A DNA stretch of 45,063 bases, from assembly GCA_030431755.1 (NCBI GenBank), contig JAUIIK010000030.1, positions 1 to 45,063 on the forward strand, given 5' to 3'. Below are positions 1 to 8,479 of this stretch, piece by piece. The stretch is from Chloroflexia bacterium (GTDB lineage: Bacteria; Chloroflexota; Chloroflexia; Thermomicrobiales; CFX8). Each line of letters opens with the position of its first letter. Within the stretch, counting starts at the first letter, position 1. The notes under the pieces are model-generated. The model had not been told where the DNA came from, searched no databases, and was given only the letters and a program-made list of their open reading frames with translations. The position numbers and the translations under genes are program-made.

Positions 1-183
1 GCCTGACTCGCGACTAACCGTAGCCGAAACCACCACGTACCTATTATTACGTCAGCCGGCGATGTTCGCGCCGCCAGATGACGAACCCCGACATCTTTGG
101 GTTGTACACTACCTGCGAAGCAGCGCTGGCGAGTATCGACAGGCAGATCAGGAGTTACGGACGACCTTGGCCTGGATATCTCC

Positions 184-2589
184 ATGGTGAAATCGAGCGA
201 ACGCCGGGCCAGCCCAGCGCTAACCCTGGATGACGCTGCCATTGACGAGGCAGCGAGCCCGGCGACCGAGACCGCGTCCACGGCGCAGCCCCAGGCGGCC
301 CGTAGCTTCCGGCTGACGGTCGAAGGCGCGGGCTACCTCACGCTCTTCGTCCTGGCCCTCTTGACTCGCTTCTGGGATCTCGGGTCGCGGGCGATGAACC
401 ACGATGAGAGCCTGCATACCTACTACTCATGGCAGTTCTTCGACCACTACGACTACATCCACAACCCATTGATGCACGGCCCGGCACTCTTCCACATGAA
501 CGCCTTCGCCTATTTTCTCTTTGGCGACAACGACGTTTCGGCCCGGATCGTCCCGGCGATCTTCGGGACGCTGATCGTGATGATGCCGGCGCTGCTGCGG
601 AAGCCGGGCTTGCTTGGCCGGTGGGGCGCGCTCTCGGCCTCGGCGATCCTGCTCTTCTCGCCCTCGATCCTCTACTACTCGCGCTTCATTCGGCACGACA
701 TTTACACGCTCTTCGCGACCTTCGCCATCGTCATCGCGGCGCTGCGGTACATGGACCGCCCTGAGCGCCGCTGGATCGTCATCGCGGCGGTCTCGACCGG
801 CTTCCTCTTTACGACGAAGGAGGTCTCGTTCATCGTCGCCTTCATCGTCGTGACCTTCCTGGCAACGATCGTCGCCTGGCAGATCCACCGGGCGATGTTC
901 GGCGTCATGATCGGTGCGGTTGTCGCACTTGGCGTCGTCCTGCTCGGCCTGCGAGCGTTCGACGTCGAGCCGTTGCCGGGCATCCCCTGGGAGAACCCGA
1001 CGCAGTCACAGATCAACACCTTCATCGTCGAGCTCTTCCAGCACCCCTACGTGCTGGCGGGGCTGGGCGTCGTCGGGCTGGCGGTCGTCGCGGCGCTGAT
1101 GGTCGCCGACCGGCTCCGGACCGAGAACGGGCGCTGGCTCGACGACGTGTTTGGTCAAGCGCCGCGCCACACAACAGCCCATACGCTCTATCTGGCGTTG
1201 CGCGACTATCGCGGGCTAGCCATCGGCGTCGGTATCGCGCTGACGCTCTACGTCGTGCTCTACACCAGCCTCTTCACGAACTTCGGCGGCATAGCCAGCG
1301 GCACCTTCGGCGCGCTTGGCTACTGGCTCGGCCAGCAGGATGTCCAGCGCGGGGCGCAGCCGTGGTTCTACTACCTGCTGCTGCTCCCACAGTACGAGTT
1401 CGTCGCCGTGGCCGTCTTCCCGATTGCCGGCATCCTGACCGTGCGCGACGTGCTCCGGCGCATCCGCGGTGGCGACTACCCACTCGGCGGGCAGGTTGGG
1501 CGGCGCACTTACATGCGCGCGTTCTTCCTCTATTGGGCAGTGATGATGCTGGTCGTGCTCTCGTGGGCCGGCGAGAAGATGCCCTGGCTCAGCCTCCACG
1601 TCGTGCTGCCGATGATCCTGCTGGCGGCCTCCTATGCCGGAGAGGCTATCGAGTACGTCGAGGCACGAGCGCGGGCTGGCACCCTTCCACGCTTCGCGAC
1701 CGTCGCTGTTGCCGCTGGCATTCCGGTCCTGACCGCAAGCTGGTTTCTGATCTGGGCCTGGGCCAGCGCCGGCCCCTGGGTCTTCGACGAGAACATCAAC
1801 AATTACGTCCGCACGCTGCGCCCCTTCGCGGCCGACAACCCCTGGATTCTCTACGTCCCGCTGGCGGCGCTGGCCGGGCTGCTGATCTACGGCGTCTACC
1901 GGCTCGGGCCGAAGCTGGCCATCGCAACCGCCGGGGTCGCCATGATCGCCGTCATGATCCTCGGGCAGGCGCACGTCAGCTACCGTTTCACCTACACCGA
2001 GGGGGACGTCGCCCTCGACATGCTGATGTACAGCCAGGCATCGCCGGACGTTGAGCGCGTCATGGACGACCTCGGCGAGTTCAGCCGGCAGGTCAATGGC
2101 GACCGGAGCGTCGCCGTCTGGTACGACTCCGGCGTCTCCTGGCCCTTCCAGTGGTATCTCCGCGACTATCCCAACCGGCGCTTCTACGGGTCGACCATCG
2201 ACAGCCCGCCGAATGCCGAGATCATTTTGATCTCGCAGGACAGCCTCGGCGAAAACGAGGACATGCTGGCCGGCTACACCTACCAGGACTACACGATGCG
2301 CTGGTTCTTCCCGGAGAACCCGATCTACCGCCGCTTCGCGATCGCCCCGGAGCTCAACGACACCGGCCGGCAAAACTACCAGACCGACCAGGAAGCGCCC
2401 TACACCGTCGGCGATGTGATCGAGAGCGTCGGCAGCTCGCTCTGGTCATTGCGCGACCCACAACAGCAAGCCAAGATGTTCCGGCTCGTCGCCTATCGCG
2501 AGGTCTGGGACCAGATCCGTTCCGACTTTGACTTCCGAGTCTACGTTCGCAATGATCTGGTCGAGATATGGGACGAGGCGCGGTACTAG
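184..2589 (+). CDS. Agl23-like (TIGR03663) multi-pass membrane glycosylation protein
   Basis: This 801-residue protein has about a dozen hydrophobic segments. The first periplasmic loop carries the NHDESLHTYYSW stretch typical of the TIGR03663 / Agl23 family, a GT39/GT83-like membrane family tied to protein or lipid glycosylation. The Asp-Glu of this loop resembles the catalytic acidic pair of such GT-C enzymes. Residues after about 640 form a soluble C-terminal domain. I chose the ATG at 184 because it directly precedes the charged cytoplasmic N-terminus. A TTG at 97 in the same frame would add 29 residues with no family look. The next gene (from about 2614) is a related membrane protein in the same frame 24 nt downstream, so the two are probably co-transcribed. 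The family assignment is firm; the sugar donor and acceptor cannot be told. Confidence 0.85.
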   Translation: MVKSSERRASPALTLDDAAIDEAASPATETASTAQPQAARSFRLTVEGAGYLTLFVLALLTRFWDLGSRAMNHDESLHTYYSWQFFDHYDYIHNPLMHGPALFHMNAFAYFLFGDNDVSARIVPAIFGTLIVMMPALLRKPGLLGRWGALSASAILLFSPSILYYSRFIRHDIYTLFATFAIVIAALRYMDRPERRWIVIAAVSTGFLFTTKEVSFIVAFIVVTFLATIVAWQIHRAMFGVMIGAVVALGVVLLGLRAFDVEPLPGIPWENPTQSQINTFIVELFQHPYVLAGLGVVGLAVVAALMVADRLRTENGRWLDDVFGQAPRHTTAHTLYLALRDYRGLAIGVGIALTLYVVLYTSLFTNFGGIASGTFGALGYWLGQQDVQRGAQPWFYYLLLLPQYEFVAVAVFPIAGILTVRDVLRRIRGGDYPLGGQVGRRTYMRAFFLYWAVMMLVVLSWAGEKMPWLSLHVVLPMILLAASYAGEAIEYVEARARAGTLPRFATVAVAAGIPVLTASWFLIWAWASAGPWVFDENINNYVRTLRPFAADNPWILYVPLAALAGLLIYGVYRLGPKLAIATAGVAMIAVMILGQAHVSYRFTYTEGDVALDMLMYSQASPDVERVMDDLGEFSRQVNGDRSVAVWYDSGVSWPFQWYLRDYPNRRFYGSTIDSPPNAEIILISQDSLGENEDMLAGYTYQDYTMRWFFPENPIYRRFAIAPELNDTGRQNYQTDQEAPYTVGDVIESVGSSLWSLRDPQQQAKMFRLVAYREVWDQIRSDFDFRVYVRNDLVEIWDEARY

Positions 2590-2613
2590 CGGCCGCACGC
2601 CGGGGAAGAGACA

Positions 2614-5373
2614 CTGGAGCGCGATATTCAGCACGCCGAAAACCAACACCAGGGGCAGCTAGCGGCCGGGGAGAGTTTCCCCCCGGCCGATTCCGCGCTT
2701 GACCGCGGCCTGTCGATCCCACTCAATGCAGCGGCGATTGTCTCGACGCTGGCCCTCGTTGCGGCGGCGGCACTGCGCCTTCCGGAGCTCGAGCGCTGGG
2801 CCTTCAACCCGCAAGAGGGTGGACTGGCGCTGGCCGCCAACGATCTGGTGCGCGGCATGACGATCCCGGACGAGATGTTCGGCCAGCCCTTCGTCATCGA
2901 GTGGATAACGCTCTTCATGTTCCTAGGCGACACGACGCTCTCGGTCGCTCGCGTCAGCATGGCTGTGGCCGGCATCATCGCGATTCTCGGCGTCCTCGCG
3001 CTACGGCCGCTGGTGGGCACGCTGCCTGCCGCATTGGCCGGGTTGCTGCTGGCATTCTCGCCGACCTTCATCTCCGCCTCGCGCACGCTGGACGGCGGCA
3101 CGTTGACCCTTACCTTGAGCGTGCTCGTCTTCGCCGCGACGCTGCAGGCGCTACGGAGCGCAGGCGTCATCTACCCGGCGCTTGGCGGCATCGCGCTGGC
3201 GTTGCTGCTACTCTCCGGCCCCATCGGCCTGCCGGCGGCGGCGCTCACCTTCATCGGCGTCTACCTGACCTTCGACGACGATGAGCAGCCTACCCGCGAT
3301 CAGTGGTTGAGCGCCACCGGCGGCTTCGTCGTCGCCTACATCCTCTTCTCGTCGGCGCTCCTGACCCAGCCATCGAGCATCTACAAAACGCGGCTGGAGT
3401 CGCTGTCGCTCCTCTGGAACGACCACATCGCCAACATCGGCGACGGCATCCAGCTGACGCTCTGGAATCTGCTGCTTAACGAGCCGCTGATCCTGATTCT
3501 GGCGATCGCCGGGTTCCTCTGGGGTCGGCATCTACCAGTCGTCCGGGCGCTGGCGAGCTGGGCGGTCGTCAGCATCGTCAGCATCTCGCTGCTCGGCGAT
3601 GTAGGCGCTGGCGGGTTCGCGCTGAGCGTGCTGCCGTTGGGTCTGCTAGCCGGTTTCGGCGCAACGGGACTGATCGAGCGGCTGATGGGCGCCCGCGAGC
3701 GAATGACCTGGTCCGGCATCTTCATCGGTGGCCTCGTGATACTGACCTTTGCCTTCATCAGCCTGGCCGGGCTCGCGTCGCCGCCAGCCGGGCGGACTGC
3801 ATCCGAGACCGTTGTCCGACTGCTCCTGATCGCCATCGTCGTGCTGGTCCCGCTGGGCTTCCTGCTGGTCAAGGCGGCGGAGCGCCTGGAGGGTCTCCGC
3901 ATCGCGCTGGCAGTTGCAACCGCTGTCCTGATCTTCAGCGGCATCGGCGTACGCGCAGCCGTCCTCAGCACGACCCAGTGGCAGGGGTTGCCTGGCAATC
4001 TCCTGACCGCGCCGGCGATGGGCGACGACATTCCCGTCGTCGTCGACCGCGTCAACCGCATATCCCGCGATCTGACCCGCACGGAGCGCGACGCCCGGAT
4101 GCCGGTCGGCGGCATCGGCTTGCGGATCGCGCTGGATGAGGAGATCGAGCAGCCCTTCGCCTGGTACTTCCGCGCCTACCCAAATCTGACGGTCTTCGAC
4201 CCCGACGCGGAGTCGATCCCGGAAGGCACCCAGCTCGTCCTGCTCAGCGGCGCGCGCGACCCGGCCGAAGCCGCGCCCGGCTTCCCCGGCGCGACCTACA
4301 TTTACCAGTATGACGAACCGGCCTACATGGCTGAGCCCGGTTGGGGCGACCTGGCCGGCGATCTCTTCCGGCTCGACGGCTGGCGGCATTTCTTCGGTTT
4401 CATGCTCAACCGCGAGACCGACGAGGCGGTTCCAGCGAGCGAGTTCCACCTCCAGGCGATCCCGCTCATCGCCGAGCGCTTCGCCGTCTCGACCGGCCCG
4501 TACAGCCTTGAAGACCGGGCCGGGATCGGCACGGCCGGCGGGCAGTTCAGCCAGCCACGGGGCATCGCCTTCGACCAGCAGGGCGGCATCTACATCGTCG
4601 ACGGCGGCAACACCCGGCTGCAGCACTTCGACGCCGTTGGCGGCTTCGACGGCATCCTGGCCGACGGCGCGCTCGCGCCCTTCCCGAGCGGCGCAGGTGG
4701 CGCAGGCGGCCTCGCCATCGACGAGAGCGGCAACCTCTACGTCGCCGACACCTGGAACCACCAGATCAAAGTCTTCTCCACCGCCGGCGAGCAGCTGCGC
4801 GCCTGGGGCAGCTTCTTCGACGCGTTGGACGATCCCGAGCTGGTCACGACCAACGGCGGTCAGTTCTACGGGCCGCGCGATCTGGCGATCCACGACGGCC
4901 TGCTCTACGTCACCGACACCGGCAACGAGCGTGTCCAGGTCTTTACGTTGGAGGGCGAATTTGTCCAGATGTTCGGCGCATTCGGCTCCGGTGACGGCCA
5001 GCTGATCGAGCCGGTCGGCATCGCCGTGACCGACGACGGCACGGTGCTCGTCGCTGACTCTCACAACGCCCGGATTGCCCGCTTCGACCTCGACGGCGAA
5101 GCGCTGGAAGCATGGCCGGTCGATCTCTGGGAAGACCAGCAGTTCTTCGAGCCCTACCTGGCGCTCGGCCCGGATGGCCGTGTCTACGCCAGCGACTCCG
5201 CCAGCGGGCGGATCGCCGTCTTCGACGCGACCGGCGCGCCGCTCGACCCGCTCGCCAACGCGGCGCTGTTGCGACCCTACGACATGGCCATCAGTCCCGA
5301 CGGCCTCCAGCTGCTCGTCACCGACGGCCTCGCCAACGCCGTCATCCGCCTCAGCCTATCCCCGGCAGGGTAG
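2614..5373 (+). CDS. Membrane glycosyltransferase-like protein with C-terminal NHL-repeat propeller
   Basis: The N-terminal half (to about residue 440) is a multi-pass GT39-like membrane region. The C-terminal third holds six NHL repeats, each with the pattern FSQPRGIAFD...IYIVDGGNTRLQ, forming a propeller outside the membrane. The start is a problem. The first ATG/GTG codons in frame (GTG 2848, ATG 2857) lie after the first membrane helix and after the loop PQEGGLALAANDLVRG, which corresponds to the acidic loop of the preceding gene. Between the stop of the upstream gene (2589) and 2848 the frame is open and coding-like but has no ATG, GTG or TTG. I therefore place the start at CTG 2614, which follows GGGGAAGAG; ATT 2626 is an alternative. 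The exact start is uncertain. The overall function (glycan transfer or surface assembly) is inferred from the family and the neighbour. Confidence 0.75.
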   Translation: MERDIQHAENQHQGQLAAGESFPPADSALDRGLSIPLNAAAIVSTLALVAAAALRLPELERWAFNPQEGGLALAANDLVRGMTIPDEMFGQPFVIEWITLFMFLGDTTLSVARVSMAVAGIIAILGVLALRPLVGTLPAALAGLLLAFSPTFISASRTLDGGTLTLTLSVLVFAATLQALRSAGVIYPALGGIALALLLLSGPIGLPAAALTFIGVYLTFDDDEQPTRDQWLSATGGFVVAYILFSSALLTQPSSIYKTRLESLSLLWNDHIANIGDGIQLTLWNLLLNEPLILILAIAGFLWGRHLPVVRALASWAVVSIVSISLLGDVGAGGFALSVLPLGLLAGFGATGLIERLMGARERMTWSGIFIGGLVILTFAFISLAGLASPPAGRTASETVVRLLLIAIVVLVPLGFLLVKAAERLEGLRIALAVATAVLIFSGIGVRAAVLSTTQWQGLPGNLLTAPAMGDDIPVVVDRVNRISRDLTRTERDARMPVGGIGLRIALDEEIEQPFAWYFRAYPNLTVFDPDAESIPEGTQLVLLSGARDPAEAAPGFPGATYIYQYDEPAYMAEPGWGDLAGDLFRLDGWRHFFGFMLNRETDEAVPASEFHLQAIPLIAERFAVSTGPYSLEDRAGIGTAGGQFSQPRGIAFDQQGGIYIVDGGNTRLQHFDAVGGFDGILADGALAPFPSGAGGAGGLAIDESGNLYVADTWNHQIKVFSTAGEQLRAWGSFFDALDDPELVTTNGGQFYGPRDLAIHDGLLYVTDTGNERVQVFTLEGEFVQMFGAFGSGDGQLIEPVGIAVTDDGTVLVADSHNARIARFDLDGEALEAWPVDLWEDQQFFEPYLALGPDGRVYASDSASGRIAVFDATGAPLDPLANAALLRPYDMAISPDGLQLLVTDGLANAVIRLSLSPAG

Positions 5374-5509
5374 CGCCAACCCGGATGTCCCGGCAGCTCG
5401 CAGTCGGAGCATATTTGTACCCCTGACGCATGAGCGTCGTCGAGACCCGATTCGGTCATCATATCTAAAGGACGGGCTCAATCTGACGCTGCCTGAAGCT
5501 GGAGCATGG

Positions 5510-5689
5510 ATGTATGCTGACGGGTTCCGGCGCTACGCCATCGCAGACGACTCCGACTATTGGCCGGATCCAGCGACGCCCGATGGTGGACCGAATCTTC
5601 GACACGCCTTCTACATCTGGTTCGGCTTTGCCGTCATCCCCATGCTCCTGAGCTGGATCTTCAACACGAGTGAAAGCCCTGGGTATTAG
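5510..5689 (+). CDS. Possible small membrane protein (59 aa)
   Basis: A short frame starting at ATG 5510 gives an acidic/polar N-terminus, then one hydrophobic segment around HAFYIWFGFAVIPMLLSWIF. It ends at a TAG (5687-5689). There is no strong ribosome binding site and I do not recognise a family. The next small frame (5696) lies in the same phase two codons after the stop and also begins with a membrane helix. The two could be halves of one two-helix protein interrupted by a TAG. The 525 nt between 5374 and 5898 hold nothing else that I can support. Confidence 0.3.
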   Translation: MYADGFRRYAIADDSDYWPDPATPDGGPNLRHAFYIWFGFAVIPMLLSWIFNTSESPGY

Positions 5690-5695
5690 TGGATC

Positions 5696-5881
5696 ATGTT
5701 TTGGGGATGCGTGGGGTTCTCGGTGGCGGCACTGTACTACAATGCCGGACTCATACACGACGGCTGGGCAGTCCGCAGAGCCCAGATCAGGCGAGATCCA
5801 GAGCTTCGACGGTCGCTAGAAACTCGCCGCTTCACCGGAGCATTGACGCGGCTCGCGCTCCGCGCCTGGATTCCAGCCTAA
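5696..5881 (+). CDS. Possible small membrane protein (61 aa)
   Basis: ATG 5696 opens a 61-residue frame beginning with a hydrophobic helix (MFWGCVGFSVAALYYNAGL), followed by an Arg-rich cytoplasmic-type tail. It ends at TAA 5879-5881, just ahead of the ribosome binding site of the next gene. It is in phase with the preceding small frame. The helix plus positive tail looks like a real membrane protein, but the length and lack of a recognised family keep confidence low. Confidence 0.3.
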   Translation: MFWGCVGFSVAALYYNAGLIHDGWAVRRAQIRRDPELRRSLETRRFTGALTRLALRAWIPA

Positions 5882-5898
5882 AGTTAGGAGACAGCAAC

Positions 5899-6372
5899 GT
5901 GGAAAGCGTATTCGTCTTTGTTCCGCGGCACTACTCTGGCACGGACCTGGCACAGATAGTCGAGTCGCTCGACCAGACACGAATGGCGATCCGGGATACG
6001 ACTATGGATGAGACTCCCAATGAAGTATTCAACGTTGACCTGGGTGACACGTGGCTCGGTTTCGAACTATACAAGGATTTCTCAGAGCTGTATGACCAGG
6101 TGGAGGACGAAACGATATTGCAGCTCGTCGACGAGCACATCGGCATCGAACAAACAGCGCTCATATCGATACAGTACCGAAGCGTTCGATATGTCAAGAT
6201 GGCGCTACAGCTCCTGATTAGGGCGATGCCGACCGTCGTTGACAACGACATGGGAACGGTCTTGCCGGGCAATGCACTCTTGCGACGCATGGATGAGGAT
6301 CCGGACTGGGACTGGCTCGCCGATGCATTCGAGGATCTGATCCAGCGAGGACTAGTGTCTGGCCCCGAGTAG
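5899..6372 (+). CDS. Hypothetical protein (157 aa)
   Basis: I start this at GTG 5899 because AGGAG sits at 5886-5890 with ideal spacing. The sequence upstream in the same frame is not protein-like. The product is acidic and soluble (VESVFVFVPRHYSG... to ...DLIQRGLVSGPE), with no signal peptide or membrane helix. It has an alpha/beta pattern ending in an acidic helix after a DEDPDWDW segment. I do not recognise the family. The small acidic build is reminiscent of immunity proteins, but no toxin gene lies next to it, so that idea is weak. Base composition is less GC-rich than in its neighbours, which may point to acquisition by transfer. Confidence 0.7.
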   Translation: MESVFVFVPRHYSGTDLAQIVESLDQTRMAIRDTTMDETPNEVFNVDLGDTWLGFELYKDFSELYDQVEDETILQLVDEHIGIEQTALISIQYRSVRYVKMALQLLIRAMPTVVDNDMGTVLPGNALLRRMDEDPDWDWLADAFEDLIQRGLVSGPE

Positions 6373-6470
6373 CGTCGCCTAGCCGCCTACTTCTCGCGCC
6401 GATTCATCGCGCTGTCCGTCGAAACCGCAAGTTCGGAATGGATACGATCTGAACCCCAATCGTCGACAAC

Positions 6471-8342
6471 CTACGACGCTGGCTGCCATTGGGGCCTGGC
6501 TCCGCCCCTGTAGATCAGGACCTGGTCCGAACCATCGGCGTTCATCAGGACGATCCCACCGCGCGCTACAACCGCCAGCGTATTCCCATCGAGTGACCAG
6601 GCAGGCTGTCGGCCATAGTGCGCAACGAGTGTCGACTCCGTCGTCGCGAGGTCATAGCTCGCGAGGCCGGATACGACAAAGTTGCGTCCAGCTCCGGGTG
6701 AAAAGAAAATCGAGTCGCCGGACGGCGACCATACGGGGTTGTCCGGATCAATGCCGTCACCACCAGCCACATCCACCGGCTCCGGGTCGTCGATCTGGAC
6801 ATACCAAATGTGCCGGCCGTGGAAGTCCCAGCTACCGCCGCGCTGCCGCTCATATGCAAGACGTTCGCCATCAGGTGACCAGACGAGTTGAGCGTCTCCT
6901 TGTGTCTTTGCCAGGGGAATCAGATCTGAGCCGTCGGGACGCACCAGATAGATGGTGCTGTCGAGCGGCGACGGACCCGCGATTCCATTGGCATTGCTGA
7001 ACGCTATCCACTCGCCAGTCGGCGACCATGCTGGGCTCTCAGAGATGCTGAAGTTGGTCTCTCTCGGGATGTCGGTCAACTGCCACTCCGATGCGGCGTC
7101 CAGATCCACGACAAACAACTGCGTCTCTTGAGCGAACAGATCATCCGAATTGCTGCCACGGGCCGCGATAACACGGTCGAAGACGAGCCGGGTTCCATCG
7201 GGTGACCAGCTTGGCCCGGAATCACCTGGGCCCGCAGTCACTTGCTCCAGCCCTGATCCGTCCACGTTGACGACGAAGATCGTGCCCGGCTCCGGATATA
7301 GACGGTCGCCGGAACCGACGAATGCGATACGCGATCCATCCGGGGACCAGGCGGCCTCTGACGCAAAGAGATCCAGGTCCGCGGTGAGATTGACAGTTGT
7401 TGTGCCATCTGCGCGTACGGCGAGGAGGTTTCCTTGGTTCTCGATGAGTACCGTCCCCTCGCGCGATGACCTAGCGTAGCGCCACTGGTGGTAGTGCAGG
7501 CCGACATTTCCGGCCTCGACCTGCCAGCCCTCAGGGTTGTCCGGCGTGTAGGTCAGGCAACGGCGCTCGAAGCACTGGATCAGGAGGAGCTTCTCGGTAC
7601 CGGCGACAGTGACGTCGGACCAGTACGGTTCGGTGATCGGGCGGCCAGTCGCGTAGAAGGGGTTCGGGAAGAGCAGGCCATCGACAAACTCACCGGCGTC
7701 CCAGATCGTTCCCGAGCTGTTCATGAACTCCCAGAACGGCGCGGCAATGTTGTGGCCGACGACTTCATCGTAGAAGGCAGTGTGCACACCGCGAGCCTCG
7801 AGTTCCGGATCGCTGTTGACGCCACCTTGCCAGTCCAGGCGCTGAGTGATTGGCTCATCTCCACGCTCATCTGCCGGCTCGATACGTCCATGAAATGTTG
7901 CGTAGCTGGGGCCATTTTGCGCGATGTTGTCGCCTGCAACTGGGATCTCCGATGGGAATCGCGCAACGAACTCATCATCGCCAACCTGCATCTCACCCCT
8001 GATCAGCTCGACCACGAGGAGGCCATTGGTGACGTGCCAGAGGGTGTCTGGATCGCCGTCCGGATGCGTGATCTCCATACGGCTCTTGTCGAAGTACCGG
8101 ACGTTGCGCCGGCCGTCAGGGCTCTCGGCATAGGGCTCAGAGATGCTCTCGGAACGTGCCGCACCCCATACCCAGGTGCGCGCGACCACACCCTCAGCCA
8201 CCGGAAGATCGGTACGATTCCAGGTACGCTCGAAGCTTGTGTCTTGAATTGGGATATCGCCAGCGAACGCCGGCCGGATCGCCACTGGCGCAAGCGCCAA
8301 GACAGCCACCAGCAGCGCAAAGCAGAGCCGGAAATGAGGCAT
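6471..8342 (-). CDS. Exported protein with TolB-type (PD40) beta-propeller
   Basis: ATG 8342 begins a classic signal peptide (MPHFRLCFALLVAVLALAP...AFA) behind GGAGAG. An in-frame upstream start would put 30 polar residues before it. Residues from about 30 to 280 form an N-terminal extracellular domain without a well-known name. It contains two Cys in LIQCFERRCLTYTPDNPEGW and ends in GLHYHQWRY. The C-terminal half has at least five PD40 repeats of the kind W-SPDG-RIAF / WSPTGEWIAFSN, which build a TolB-like propeller. It probably acts outside the cell membrane, binding a partner or a surface polymer; nothing indicates catalysis. It is divergent from the amidase gene, with the two promoters presumably sharing 8343-8479. 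Confidence 0.85.
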   Translation of the reverse strand: MPHFRLCFALLVAVLALAPVAIRPAFAGDIPIQDTSFERTWNRTDLPVAEGVVARTWVWGAARSESISEPYAESPDGRRNVRYFDKSRMEITHPDGDPDTLWHVTNGLLVVELIRGEMQVGDDEFVARFPSEIPVAGDNIAQNGPSYATFHGRIEPADERGDEPITQRLDWQGGVNSDPELEARGVHTAFYDEVVGHNIAAPFWEFMNSSGTIWDAGEFVDGLLFPNPFYATGRPITEPYWSDVTVAGTEKLLLIQCFERRCLTYTPDNPEGWQVEAGNVGLHYHQWRYARSSREGTVLIENQGNLLAVRADGTTTVNLTADLDLFASEAAWSPDGSRIAFVGSGDRLYPEPGTIFVVNVDGSGLEQVTAGPGDSGPSWSPDGTRLVFDRVIAARGSNSDDLFAQETQLFVVDLDAASEWQLTDIPRETNFSISESPAWSPTGEWIAFSNANGIAGPSPLDSTIYLVRPDGSDLIPLAKTQGDAQLVWSPDGERLAYERQRGGSWDFHGRHIWYVQIDDPEPVDVAGGDGIDPDNPVWSPSGDSIFFSPGAGRNFVVSGLASYDLATTESTLVAHYGRQPAWSLDGNTLAVVARGGIVLMNADGSDQVLIYRGGARPQWQPAS

Positions 8343-8479
8343 TGGTCTCTCCGAGTCACGAGGTCCCCACATCTTCATGCAATCAGCAGGGCGATCAACA
8401 GTTACTCTGGTAGGCGGCAACCACGCTATCATGTGGCGCGACTCAACCTATCGTATGAGCAGCGACCGCGAGGACAACC

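Noticed and set aside
1216-2373. Long open frame on the minus strand inside the Agl23-like gene
   Set aside because: It mirrors the codon structure of a GC-rich gene; the translation is low-complexity and matches no family. The same holds for 3646-5064, 30343-31758 and 43974-44891 on the minus strand.
5899-6372. Immunity protein of a polymorphic toxin system
   Set aside because: Size and acidity would fit, but no toxin, Rhs or secretion gene is adjacent and no family motif is recognised, so it is left as hypothetical.
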